Positions 1 through 9,884 of a stretch of 21,468 nucleotides of DNA are shown piece after piece (within the stretch, counting starts at the first letter, position 1; every line of letters starts with the position of its first letter). A model generated the notes under the pieces. It saw only the letters and a program-made list of their open reading frames with translations, was not told the origin of the DNA and did no database searches. The translations under genes and the position numbers were made by a program. This DNA is from Hysterium pulicare CBS 123377 (Eukaryota > Ascomycota > Dothideomycetes > Hysteriales > Hysteriaceae): positions 1-21,468 of the forward strand of contig AJFK01000445.1 in assembly GCA_000467715.1 (NCBI GenBank). The letters run 5' to 3'.

Positions 1-569
1 CCACCCTCCCCAGCCTTCTCCCCGCGATCATGCGCAAGCATGTCCGCGGCATCCGTCCCCTTAGCGCTCTTCCGCTCTTCCTGCCCCTGCCCTTCCTCCT
101 CCGCTTCGCTTCTCGCCCACGCTTTCGCGAGCTCGATCTGCGCGCGTCGCAGCTCATCTAGCGCTTTCGAGTGTTCGGGTCCGAAGACGGTTAGGCCGGG
201 CCCCTTGATGGCTGATAATTCGACTTCTTCGAGCGTGTTCTGCATCTCGGCCCATATGGCGTCGGCGCGTGAATTCGATTCCGCTTCCACGGCTGCGGCT
301 TGTTGTTGCTGGCGGCGGGCGAAGGGGCCCGCGACCGAGGAGACGGGAGCCGGTTCGGCGTCATTGGGGCCTTGGGGGCGTTTCGAGGAATCGTGTGTGA
401 GGAGGGAACGCTGGCGTACTAGGCCTGGTGTACGGGTTGTTGAGGGTTGCGTGGGGGGGGGATGGAGGCCGAGAGAGGTGTTTGAGGCATTGCGGGAGGG
501 AGGGCCGACGAAGAGGGAGGGTGCTGGGAGACGGTTTGAGGGGATTTTTGCTACGGTATTGCTAGACAT
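1..569 (-). CDS. Unrecognised conserved-looking small protein, 3' end cut by window
   Basis: An open frame starts at the ATG at 569 and runs off the left edge without a stop, giving 189 residues. The first ~45 residues are Ser/Pro/Asn-rich and probably disordered (start MSSNTVAKIPSNRLP). A short QQQQ run follows at about residue 88. From about residue 105 the protein becomes Glu/Ala-rich and helical (IWAEMQNTLEEVEL, then ALDELRRAQIELAKAWARSE), consistent with an amphipathic or coiled-coil helix. I see no signal peptide, membrane segment or enzyme motif. The opposite strand also has an ORF (40-606), but its Cys/Arg/Ser-rich translation looks like an antisense shadow. The minus frame has the start and helical pattern of a genuine protein. 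I do not recognise the family and assign no function. Confidence 0.62.
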   Translation of the reverse strand, partial: MSSNTVAKIPSNRLPAPSLFVGPPSRNASNTSLGLHPPPTQPSTTRTPGLVRQRSLLTHDSSKRPQGPNDAEPAPVSSVAGPFARRQQQQAAAVEAESNSRADAIWAEMQNTLEEVELSAIKGPGLTVFGPEHSKALDELRRAQIELAKAWARSEAEEEGQGQEERKSAKGTDAADMLAHDRGEKAGEG

Positions 570-937
570 GTTGTGTGGGTTTGTGGTTGGAAGACTTAGG
601 TGTTGAAGTGGGAACTTGGGATGATGGTGAAGCTCTGAAGGTCCGATAAGATTAGATTAGATCGCTCAATATGGAATAGCAGTATGGATTTTATGTGATG
701 CAGCATAGGAGTATCATGAATGGGTAGGTAAATAGAAATCTAATTGTTCAGGCTTCAAAAGTTCATTCTCATCATGGAGTACTATTTAACCGTTAACGAT
801 GCGTGCACACAACATTGTGCTACATAATGAACGTAGGGTATCCCGCAAAACAGAAAACGCCAGCTAATAATGCAACCTAGCCGGCTATGCTTCTTAAGCA
901 AAAGATCCTCCCTAAAGCCCAGTCACATGTTTGAATA
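570..937. other. Intergenic: upstream of the left-edge gene, downstream of ima1
   Basis: No coding frame is supported here. It must hold the promoter and 5' UTR of the minus-strand gene starting at 569 and the 3' UTR of ima1, which ends at 938. The sequence is AT-richer than its flanks. I saw no tRNA-like or repeat structure. Confidence 0.6.
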
Positions 938-3004
938 TCAATACCACCCCTGATAGAATGCAATAGCAGCTCCAATGCCAATTGGCAAACACCCCACAAG
1001 AAGCATCTGACCAACAGCCCAAAGCCCGTTGTCGCCAACAGCTTCCACAGGTTGTCCTGCAACGCTCTGCTTCCGCTTCGTCCTAGGTTGTCGTTGCTGC
1101 TTTTGCTCGCTGGCTTGCGCTGCCTCGTCTCTGATGGAAAACACTGAATCAAACATTCCCTCCAATCCGGTACTCGTTTGCTCCTCCTTGAAATTGAACT
1201 TCCCCTCCTGGAACCGCACCTCCTCTCTCGGTTTTGCCGTCTTTACTCCAAACTCTTGAAGCGCAGTTTGTGACTCCGAACTCCCTTGCGAGATCATCAT
1301 CTTGGAGAAGAAGTCTTTCTGTGAAGTGAGGGATGCGCGCTTGAACACTGGCTGGGGGAATGGATTCAAGATCTTGTGAGCAGGAGCTTTCGGGGCTGCT
1401 GGAAGTGTTCCGAAAAAGGGGGTTGGTGCGACGGGTGCGGCTTCAGGAGGTGGTACTGGAGGCTGTAGAGCGAACATTCCGAAGTGTTGGACAGGTCGAT
1501 TTGGTTGAAAAGAGTTTGGGCGCGTAGGTGTCCAGTCCATTCTATTCTCTGGATCGGCCGTAGAGACGATAGTTGTCTCGGTGTCATCGTCGGATACTGT
1601 GGATCTGGCGGATTCACTAGCGATGATAGTTGGAGAGGGGGGGTATTGCATGTTCCGATGCGTCGTGGGCTCGGCTAGTTTAGAGATGGGGAATGAAGAC
1701 CCGAAGGACTCGCCCATGGTGTCGAAAGTAGATCGGATGGGTTTACGAGTATAGCCTTGGTTTTGGCTACTAGGCGGCGTAGGCAGAAGGGGTTCGATAG
1801 TTTGGTTGAATGAAAACGTAGGTGTGTAGTCGATTTTGACCAGTCGAAGTGATGTGACGGTTGACTATAAGAGCGTTAGCTGTGCCTCTAAAACCAATCT
1901 CAGAGCTACTTACAATGAGTATGAAGACCAGCATGAAGAGATGTCCACTTTGAAAGATTCGCAAAGCGTTGGCAATTGGTCGGACATCGTTCAAGAACCA
2001 CAGACTAGCTATCCTCACTCCAAGAACAATGCCTTGAAGTATCAAATGGGATCCAAGGCCACTCATCCGCCCTCCTCGTTCTCGGACTTTCTCCTGTAGC
2101 TTGGGATTCCACCAGAAAGAGAGTACCCCGCAAATGAGAGCGTATGTCGCTAAAGGCATCATGAAATGGAAGCATTCTGGCTCCATTTCTTTGTCCCTAT
2201 AAGCTTGTGCGAGACAAGTCTGGAAGCTAGGATTCTCCAATTCTCGCAGACCGTCCTCATGCCGCATTAACATGCCAAAAGCATGCCATAAGAGCCCAAG
2301 CACGATGCTTACTAGGTAAGCTTGTCCACCCAGGAATACCAACATGTTGCGCCAACCCCAACCTTCTCGTGTCAACGAAATACCTCCGTTCTTCGTTTTC
2401 TGCAACATGCGCCTCATGTGGTCTGTCTTGGCCGCATAACCTGCAGCTCTGATCCTGTTCCGAACTCGCGGCATGCAGTCCTCGCATACTTGAGGGTATC
2501 GTTCTTCCAAGCTCTTGCGGTACTGCTCGACCGAAGCTTCGTAATCGGCATATTGAGGGTCATTTGACGGCGGTAGGTACTCAGCGAGGGCTTGCGTAAG
2601 GAGATGCTGGTTCTTCTGGCATGTGCGGCAGAACAGCTCATCGCCGCTGAAGCTTAACTCCGGGGATGTCGCCCGAGGCACTGTATGCGCATACTGAATT
2701 GGATGCGGTGTTGGAACAGAGGGTGATTGGGCTGGCGGATCTGTAATTTCGCCGTGCTATTTCGAAGTTGTTAGCTATGTTCTATGAATGCGCTGGCAGG
2801 AATACGTACCTCGTCCAAGTAATTCACGGCTTCGCATTTTGGACACTGCCAGGATGAAATCTTCCCGACTCGGTTATTAGGAGATTTCCCACCGCAATAG
2901 AAGCATGTCAGATTGCGCCGTAGTAATCTAGGCATTGCGGGTGCAGTTGGTGGTGGATGTTTACTCGTTGCTGATCGAGTCCGGGATCTGGTATTGTACG
3001 GCAT
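938..3004 (-). CDS. ima1: Inner nuclear membrane protein, Ima1/Samp1 (NET5) family
   Basis: Three exons, 3004-2810, 2756-1914 and 1864-938, are separated by introns of 53 and 49 nt with GTACGT/GTAAGT donors, GCTAAC branch sites and TAG acceptors. All joins are phase 0 and give 654 residues. The N-terminus carries the Ima1_N zinc-binding pattern: a CxxC at 34-37 and a second at 54-57 (CPKC), then CRTC at 108-111 and a later CEDC. The pattern is broken by an intron, so no single frame shows it whole. Several hydrophobic segments follow (for example VFLGGQAYLVSIVLGLLWHAF and LATYALICGVLSFWW), then a long Pro/Ser-rich region and a last membrane segment at the extreme C-terminus. The family spans the inner nuclear membrane and links heterochromatin or centromeres to the LINC/cytoskeleton system. 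The gene is divergent from MRPL40. The zinc motifs and topology make the family call strong; details of function are by homology. Confidence 0.9.
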
Positions 3005-3314
3005 AATTTATTGGCTGCTAGGCGGTAGCGGAAGCGGCACGGTGAACGGTGAATCTTTGACGCGCGAGCTTTTCGCCAGGTGAGGTGAAAGCGATGAGTT
3101 GCACTTCTTCAAGTCACTTTGGGTTGTACAGTAAAAGGCATTGAGCACAAGGTCTTTATAGGTTCTTGCCCTTTTGTTCTGATTTTCTGATCACTTTCCT
3201 TTATGTCTCAACATCACCAATTCCACAGCTAGGGCGAGCGACAGTCCCTGAGACCGAAAACACCTCGAACTTTTCACCAAACTCAATTCACACCACCCTC
3301 AACATTCCATCACA
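3005..3314. promoter_or_regulatory. Divergent promoter region between ima1 and MRPL40
   Basis: These 310 bp separate the start codons of two genes transcribed away from each other, so both promoters and both 5' UTRs must lie here. The right part (about 3230-3314) is C/A-rich and purine-poor, as expected of a fungal 5' leader just before the ATG in CACAATGC. I do not see an obvious TATA box for either gene. Confidence 0.6.
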
Positions 3315-4438
3315 ATGCAGAAACTCGTGTCACGCACATCGCGTACGATAGCGCAAGCGGAGCGTCGGCAAGCGATGCAGAAGGCGAAAGAAGAATGGAT
3401 GGAATCAAAGTATTATAGGCTGCAATTCTTTCAGAAGCGGAAGGAAGACCGGAGAGGCCTCAAAAAGGCACGGCAAGAGATGAAGGAAGACTGGTATCTG
3501 GGCCCTCTGGCTTCCAACCGCGCATACGGTTTCCGTAAGGATTCATATGGTGCGTTCCGACAAGCAGATTTCGGTTCGCCAGAGAAACCTGAGCACATGA
3601 AGAGGACGACATGGCCTATTGTTCGAGGTGATAGGGTTGTTTTGCTGAAGGGGCGGAATAAGGGGCAGATTGGGAAGGTTCTGAATGTTGATAAGGATCG
3701 AGAGAATGTGACTGTGGAACACGTTAACAGGGTATACTATCTTCAAGCGCCGGCCAATTGCAAGAAGCATCTAACAACAATGCACAGGGTTACCTTTTTG
3801 TCGAGAAATGGCAGAGAGACGCAGATGGCGACAATGAAGCTATTCGCGAGCATGACTTACCGATTCCATACGAGGACGTGCAATTGATCGGTACAATTGA
3901 GGACCCGGAAACTGGAGTAAAAAAAGATGTCATTGTTGAAAACGTCAAGCTGGTGCCTGTGAGGACAGATACATTCGCTGTAAAGAAAGATCCATTTACC
4001 GACGAAATCGAATACAGACGATACATCAAGGGGACCAGAATCGAGATACCGTTTCCATCAAAGCCAGAGCCTGAGCAGGTTGACCATGAATCAGACACTC
4101 TGCGTATCACGGTTGAGGAAAAGAGTTTCATTCCTACGTTGTTGATCCCGCCAATGCCGGAGACCGTGATTGATGAATTGAGAGGCAAGTACAGCAAGTT
4201 CCGAACGAGGCACGACGAGGAGTTCTTGGAGAAAGTCAAAGGTACAGATCTGGAGGGCGAGCGTATACAGCAATTAGGTCTTAGGATGCGGACGCCGCTC
4301 CAAGAGTTGCATGCGCTGGAGAGGGAGAAGAAGGCGCAGAGGCCTGAGCCGCAGCTCACGGAAGATATGTTAGCCAAGATAGGAGAGGTGATGGCTGCGA
4401 ATAAGCCGCCAAGACCTTATGTTGCGAAAGCAGCATGA
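3315..4438 (+). CDS. MRPL40: Mitochondrial large-subunit ribosomal protein uL24m (MRPL40)
   Basis: Two exons, 3315-3731 and 3788-4438, flank a 56-nt intron (GTATAC donor, CTAAC branch, CACAG acceptor, phase 0) and give 355 residues. The Arg/Lys-rich N-terminus fits mitochondrial import. A KOW motif lies at about residues 102-138 (IVRGDRVVLLKGRNKGQIG), as in bacterial L24, which helps initiate large-subunit assembly. The rest is the long fungal-specific mitoribosomal extension, ending in a charged helical tail. The start ATG sits in a good fungal context (CACAATGC). The gene shares an intergenic region with ima1 and is convergent with ALG14, 231 bp away. Apparent ORFs on the opposite strand (3790-4377) are antisense shadows. 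Confidence 0.92.
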
Positions 4439-4669
4439 CGGGGGACGCTTTAGGAGACTTTCCGTCTTGTAGAATATGTAAATATTGTATCATTGTGTCA
4501 TTTGTACCTTAGGCCCTCGTAGGGGCATAGCATCGAAGATATTTTCGTCCATTTACCCTTACACCTTCGCCATGCAAATGTGATGCATCCATATATGCCC
4601 TCCAGAACCCAGTCCAGCCCAGCCAGGTCTTGCAGAAATTCCCGAATATGTAGAAAAATCATTGGGGTA

Positions 4670-5491
4670 TCAAACCAGAACGCCATGGTACTCGCCCCTC
4701 CCCCCAACACCTTCCAACTGCTCCCACTGCACCAAAAACCGATTCACAACCCTAATCAGCAATTTTCCACTCAAGCTCAAGCTCGTGACTCTTGCAAAAC
4801 TCTCCACGTAGATCGTTCGCATCTTGCCTCTCGACTGCGCGCCTCGAATGTCGAAGAAGCGGAGGATGATCGATGCGAGGATGAGGATAACAGCTGTGCC
4901 AGGGCCATTTGTCAGGATTAGGTCGGGATAGTCGAGTATGGAAGGGGTTGACCGAGCACGTGTGGACGGGCGAGCGAGGACCGCGAAGCAACGACTCAGG
5001 CATTTGAGAGCCGAGAAGGGTGTTGTGAGGAGGGGTTGATGGACGTTTCGTGCTCGTGGTACGATGGCTATGTCGTAGCATCCCTCTCCTACAAAGCTCT
5101 TCCGTTTGCTGGCCGTCGTGGTGACATCCTTCCCTCCATTCCCATTCGCCTGCCCATTCTCCTCCTTCTTCCCCTGCACCGCATCCTCCAAATCCTCCTC
5201 AAACTCCATAGCCCGTTCCGCGCTGAATGCGTCCCCAGAACTAATTACATAGGTCCTATGCGTATACTTCGATGTATCCAGATCCCGCAGCATGAGTATC
5301 ATCTCGCGTGTGTGGCCGCCACTACCCAACACAATGAGTAGACGGGTGGGTGTGCCAGGGACCTTAGTTTTAGGCGGTGGACGGCCATTTGGAAGAATTG
5401 CGAGGAGGCGCAGGGTCGCAATTAGGAGGGCGGTTATGGTGAGAGCGAGGGAAGCTGTGAAGGTAAGGAGGGCGTAGGGTGGAGGTGCCAT
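4670..5491 (-). CDS. ALG14: UDP-GlcNAc transferase subunit ALG14
   Basis: A single exon of 273 residues. ALG14 is the ER-membrane anchor that recruits catalytic ALG13. Together they add the second GlcNAc to dolichol-PP-GlcNAc in N-glycan assembly. An N-terminal membrane segment lies at about residues 8-33, followed by the family hallmark GSGGHTREM at 56-64. Further family features are a TYVISSGD segment, a charged low-complexity insert (KKEENGQANGNGGKD), DLILTNGPGTAV and IYVESFARVTSLSLSGKLL. The C-terminus ends HGVLV, like the short conserved hydrophobic tail of this family, which is used to bind ALG13. Nothing looks truncated. The gene is convergent with MRPL40, and its 5' side faces the 3' end of the NACHT gene. 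Confidence 0.94.
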   Translation of the reverse strand: MAPPPYALLTFTASLALTITALLIATLRLLAILPNGRPPPKTKVPGTPTRLLIVLGSGGHTREMILMLRDLDTSKYTHRTYVISSGDAFSAERAMEFEEDLEDAVQGKKEENGQANGNGGKDVTTTASKRKSFVGEGCYDIAIVPRARNVHQPLLTTPFSALKCLSRCFAVLARPSTRARSTPSILDYPDLILTNGPGTAVILILASIILRFFDIRGAQSRGKMRTIYVESFARVTSLSLSGKLLIRVVNRFLVQWEQLEGVGGRGEYHGVLV

Positions 5492-6063
5492 TCTCCGGGA
5501 GCGTTCAAGATTTTTCGGAATTGAACTGAGGTTGGGATTTAAGCTGCTGGAGCTGGTCTAGGACATTGCTGTGGGGCTAGTAGTTGCTGTAATGTTAATT
5601 GAGCATGTGGGCGTGTAGCTCTGCAGAGTTGTGTGTTTTTGTAGGAGCGTTGTGGATTTTGGTTGTAAAGTACGTTGCGCTCTTAATGTTCAGAAGTGAA
5701 GTGATGTTGATCTGCCGACCAATCAGAAACTGGAGCCATCGAAATAGTCCCGGCATCGGATTTCTGCTTTCTTGAGGCAAATTTTATTGCCTTTATGTAC
5801 ATAAAGAATGCATCACATTTAGGGCAAACAATGAGGGTCCGGTCAGAAATCGGCGCATCTCATATTCAGTAATCCGCCATGGAACTACTCTCGTTCTTCG
5901 CCAACAAAACTTTCACTAACTGAGAACTTCAGAGTATCGGAAATGCAACATATATTGAACTTTTAAAAGTATCTCTCAAATATCCTGATCAGATCGAGGA
6001 AATGGTATCATTATGTATTCTCATCCATCTTATTCTCAAATTGCCAACATCAGCAAGTGTACT
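5492..6063. other. Intergenic, no gene seen
   Basis: These 572 bp lie upstream of ALG14 and downstream of the NACHT gene. No frame of convincing length or composition exists. The NACHT frame does not continue here: beyond its stop at 6064 the minus strand is AT-rich with frequent stops. The ALG14 promoter should be near 5492-5750. Confidence 0.6.
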
Positions 6064-9000
6064 TCATCCACGTATATCATTCGGGCCTCTTCCGTCATCC
6101 CATATAGGCCAAAACATAGTATCTGTCGCAGCTTGAATATTCCACTGCCAGATCAACGACGGATTCTCGGCCAGAGTGACGCCATAATCGTTTTTCAGCT
6201 CATTGAGGGCCTCTCGAAGGTGCTTTAGCCCCATTATCACCCAACTCAGCTCTCGACCTTCTGGGCTCTGCGGCGGAATAGCTTCTTGCAGTGTCGATAG
6301 TATTGGTACGAGGCGGGAGATGTTCGGTGGTAGATGGTATCGCCAAGAGGCCTCGACCCAGACGGTGACGGCGAAGCGGTCGGTAAGGAACTGGGATAGG
6401 AGAGGCAGCCATGTGGCCATATTGCTCAGTGATGATTGCGGGGTGGAAAGAGCTCGAGTCAAGTGGATCGGCCAGCATAAAGCGGCATATCTAAGAAACG
6501 GTAGATAAGTGTCAAAGGCGTCGGCAACACCATTCTCCACTACCATTATATCGTCATCGGAGGATCTGACGCTACGATATCCACTGTCGGCGGAGTCGTC
6601 TGATCGAGCAGTTCGCAGTGACAGCCCGGCACTCGCACCGGAGCTCGAACTTCGGTATGGCATCAACCTCTGAAGTGGTCTTTTTGGAACGTCGTATGTG
6701 AGGTATGAAAGGCAGCAGCTGGTCAGGTGTGCATGAACTGCGCAATCATCAGATGCACTGAATTCGGATTTAGCGCTATCATGAGAGATCAGATAATCTT
6801 TGACAGAGCGATGAATGAAGCTGACTTCACCAGCCTGGTTCATGATTACCAGTGAGCAAGTTAACTTCGAAACCGCTTCTGGAAAATTGAGGATATATTG
6901 ATCCTCAGCTGTAGTTTGTCCTGGAGTAATGGCAAGAGCCATGTGAATTGCGTCTGTGTTAAGTGGCTTGATAGCATACGATAGCCATCTAAATAAGTCG
7001 ACAGCAACTCTTCTCTCTTGCCGAGAATGCCGGCTAAGCACCTGAAGAGTAGCACTGCAGACTCTGTCGAGTCCCTCTAGAAAATGAGCTTGCTTTAGTG
7101 CTGTATATCGTTCGTATGGCGATAGACTCGAAGAGCTTAAGTAGTTTACAATAAGCCTTGCCCATAAAAACACCCCATTGGCCTGACGGCTCAGCTGCTG
7201 AAGGCATGCTTGTGGCAGATTTTGATCCCCGAACAGACCTTGTGAGGCCATGTTAGTGAGACTTCGGCTGAGGTAAGCCTCAATGCCCGAGATATTGTGT
7301 GATTCGTTTAGGGGTAGGGTTTTGGCGTTATCATGACTATTTTCTAGAGGGCCCAGGGAAAAGTTGACATCTGGTCGACTAAGAACCAGAATTTTGCAAT
7401 CCGAAGTCTGGCACAACTTCCGTATCGTTTTGAGACAGAAGTCGCGGTCACGACACTCGTCCAGTCCATCTATAATCAGGAAACTGGGGAATTGTCGCAG
7501 AAGGAGCCGTACAATCGTCATTGTGTCATCGAACGAAGCTTGTTGATGGCCCTTAACTTTTTTAAGGAGTAAAGACAATGCAAGTTGAGTAATCTTCTCA
7601 TTCCGATGGGCGTGCACCAATTGCACGGCGATCGAGCGGAGGGCGTCAGCAGAGGTAGCACTTGCTGAACCTACACAACTAAAGTGGAAATATGCTGTCG
7701 TACGAGAAGCATCTTCTTCCAGGGTCATGCTCTCCAGATCAATGGTAAGATCGTCAATGATTACACCCGTAAGGACCGTCTTCCCAAAGGCAGATTTTGC
7801 TTCACATGATGAGCTTCTCAACGTACATACAGGGAACCAATGACAGACCTTGAACAAACAAAATTCTCTGCGGCCAGCTAGGCTGCCATGCCCGAGTGTC
7901 TTTTACATTGCCCTCATCAAATGGAAGACCCTTCCAGTTGTGATACTCTGGCATAGAAAGAAACCAGGAGCCAGTTTCCCGATATCTCTGAGGACGGAAG
8001 CGTTCCAAAAATTCTCTATACTCAGAACAAGATATCCATGTCTTGATGCAGTCAACTCTTTTGGCTAGATTAACTCAGCTCAGCTTGAAACTTGACAGTG
8101 CACAAATGGCAAACTTACCTTGATCAGATAGGACTTCGCCTGTTGCTTGCTGATACATTTGCTCTGCATTCCTTAAATAGATGAGGAAATCTCTCCGATT
8201 CTGGATGCGGGCTGCATGGTCCTTGATTGCCAGCTCCTTGTCGAACCACTGGCGATGCTTTTTAAAGCGTTCCTGGAGTTGAGCGAATCTGAAATCGAAC
8301 GGTGTCTCTTGGGCGAGGGAGAGAGATTCTATCCGACGTCGCAATATGGCCCCTAAAAAGTGTTAACACTGCCGCCATCGAGCTTGAACTAGCTAGTCTA
8401 AACCTGTAATAAGTTTTGCAACAAGCAAAAGTAGGCAAAAAGTGTCTATGTGGCCCCAATGTCGTGCCAACACAGCGAAAGCAGTCTCTTCAAGGAACGC
8501 CTGGGAGAATGCAGACAACCCAGTAATAGTAGCTGCTGCCCGCGCCTGAACCAAGGGAAGAAGTGGCTTTCACAGCTATTTCCTGCTGGTTCGCCACATA
8601 TGGATGGAGACCACGTACCTTTGCGGTCTCGCGAGAATATGCAATACGCCTGTCGGAAAAATTGGAAAAAATCCCCATATAGGCGAGACATTATCTCGGC
8701 AACATGATCCAGTCCAATCTCCTGAACATTGCACCGACAAGTCTCATAGAATTGCTGGTAACGAGGAAGGAGAGTCGTCATGGTCTTGAAAATGCCGGCA
8801 ATTCTCTCCAGAAAGAGGACATACGCGCTCCCCAGCTAAGAATGGTCAAAAAATGGGTTGGAGCTGGAAACAGGACTGAGGGAATGAAGATACCTGGAAA
8901 ACTAGCCCGACGGAACCCCAGAACCAGCCTACCCATTCCGATTTCACTCCAACGAAAAGGTTGAGAACCTGAAAATAGGGAGCAAATGCGCGGGAGAATC

Positions 9001-9268
9001 CTTCGATTCTACGACAGCACACAAGAAGTCTGTCCTTGTCTTCCTGACTCGAAGCGCAGAGAGATCGCAAGTCTTCCAACATGGGATGGAAGTCTTCATA
9101 TTGTCGAAAGCTTCTGCATTGCTCTTCTGAAATCGTGTCTCGGAAAGCTTGCAACGACGCGTCGAAGGTAATGAATGAGCTAGAAAGTTACGTTGGACCC
9201 TGTGTATAATGATTCAAAGTCGACAAGCCTCACCTTGGATCATCTGCGGGCGTGACCTCAAGCGGCAT
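6064..9268 (-). CDS. NACHT-domain STAND/NLR-like protein with DUF7708-like N-terminus
   Basis: I reconstruct six exons: 9268-9234, 9179-8894, 8835-8619, 8352-8119, 8064-7849 and 7799-6064. Phases agree throughout and give 907 residues. Residues ~15-180 match the helical DUF7708-type N-terminal region of fungal STAND proteins (FWGSVGLVFQ, then FLERIAGIF, then LYGDFFQFFRQAY). The NACHT core follows: a Walker A-like AKSAFGKT at 330-337, Walker B FLIIDGLDEC at 436-445, a sensor KILVLSRPD at 465-473, GVFLWARLIV near 537 and FIHRSVKDYL at 657-666, which belongs to the winged-helix part. A Ser/Asp-rich stretch and a ~150-residue helical end follow, without WD40, ankyrin or TPR repeats. Such proteins are candidate fungal immune or incompatibility sensors; that role is inferred from family only. 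Two points are uncertain: the 266-nt intron (8618-8353) and the intron at 7848-7800, whose GTCTGT donor is weak and whose splice sets the P-loop residues. Confidence 0.86.
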
Positions 9269-9884
9269 CTCTAACCTATGCAATATGCCAACCAATGATA
9301 GGAATCATGAAAGGCGGGTGGCAAATGGGAGTGCAGACCTTTCTGGAGAGAGGGCTAGAGTGAAAGGATAATAAACCATAGAATACAGATCGCAAATACC
9401 AGCTTCGAAAGACATCGTTGCGGCGAAGGGCAGCTCCGATCGGACCTCCCGAAAGCATGGGAAGGTGAACAGAAGATCTTTGTTGGGGCTGAACGGGAAC
9501 GCGGGTTGGCGGGAAGATAGGCGACGGCAAATACGTACCTGCAGGAGGTCATAGTTAATAAACTCCATGAAAAATACCGACAAATGCTAGTGGGGGCGTT
9601 CGGGCCAAGAGAAAACCCCACGATGAAAGCTGACTCTCCGCGCGGCCGCGTGGAGGCAGCAAAGAAATCCACTAATAAACAAGTGTTGACACAGGAACCT
9701 AGGCTCAAAAAAGCAAACACTGTAGGGCTAAAGGAGCATTTAGCATGAGAAATGTGTAAAACGTCTTGGGTATCTGCTCTCTCCAAATGGAACCACTTCC
9801 AAGCATCCAAACAAGTTAGTCTATAGTACAGGTAAAGCTAGATGCTGTCTCAAAAGTGCTCCTCGATTCTCCGCCGTCTTACTC
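9269..9884. other. Intergenic between the NACHT gene and nem1
   Basis: These 616 bp hold the NACHT gene's upstream region and the 3' UTR of nem1. Three overlapping minus-strand frames exist (9276-9810), but their Cys/Ser/Phe-rich translations show no domain and none begins with a well-placed ATG. I regard them as chance. Confidence 0.55.

Noticed and set aside
40-606. Plus-strand ORF of 188 codons at the left edge
   Set aside because: It is antisense to a better minus-strand frame; its Ser/Cys/Arg-rich translation is typical of the shadow of a GC-rich gene.
3790-4377. Minus-strand ORF of 195 codons opposite MRPL40
   Set aside because: It lies entirely over exon 2 of MRPL40, and its Ser/Val/Ile-rich translation is the antisense of a charged protein.
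8446-8781. The 8781-8446 frame read straight through as coding
   Set aside because: After RDRKG the translation loses family character. A GTACGT donor sits exactly there, and phases fit splicing to 8352.
9276-9810. Overlapping minus-strand ORFs between the NACHT gene and nem1
   Set aside because: No domain, no well-placed ATG, and the composition looks random. The region is better explained as promoter plus 3' UTR.
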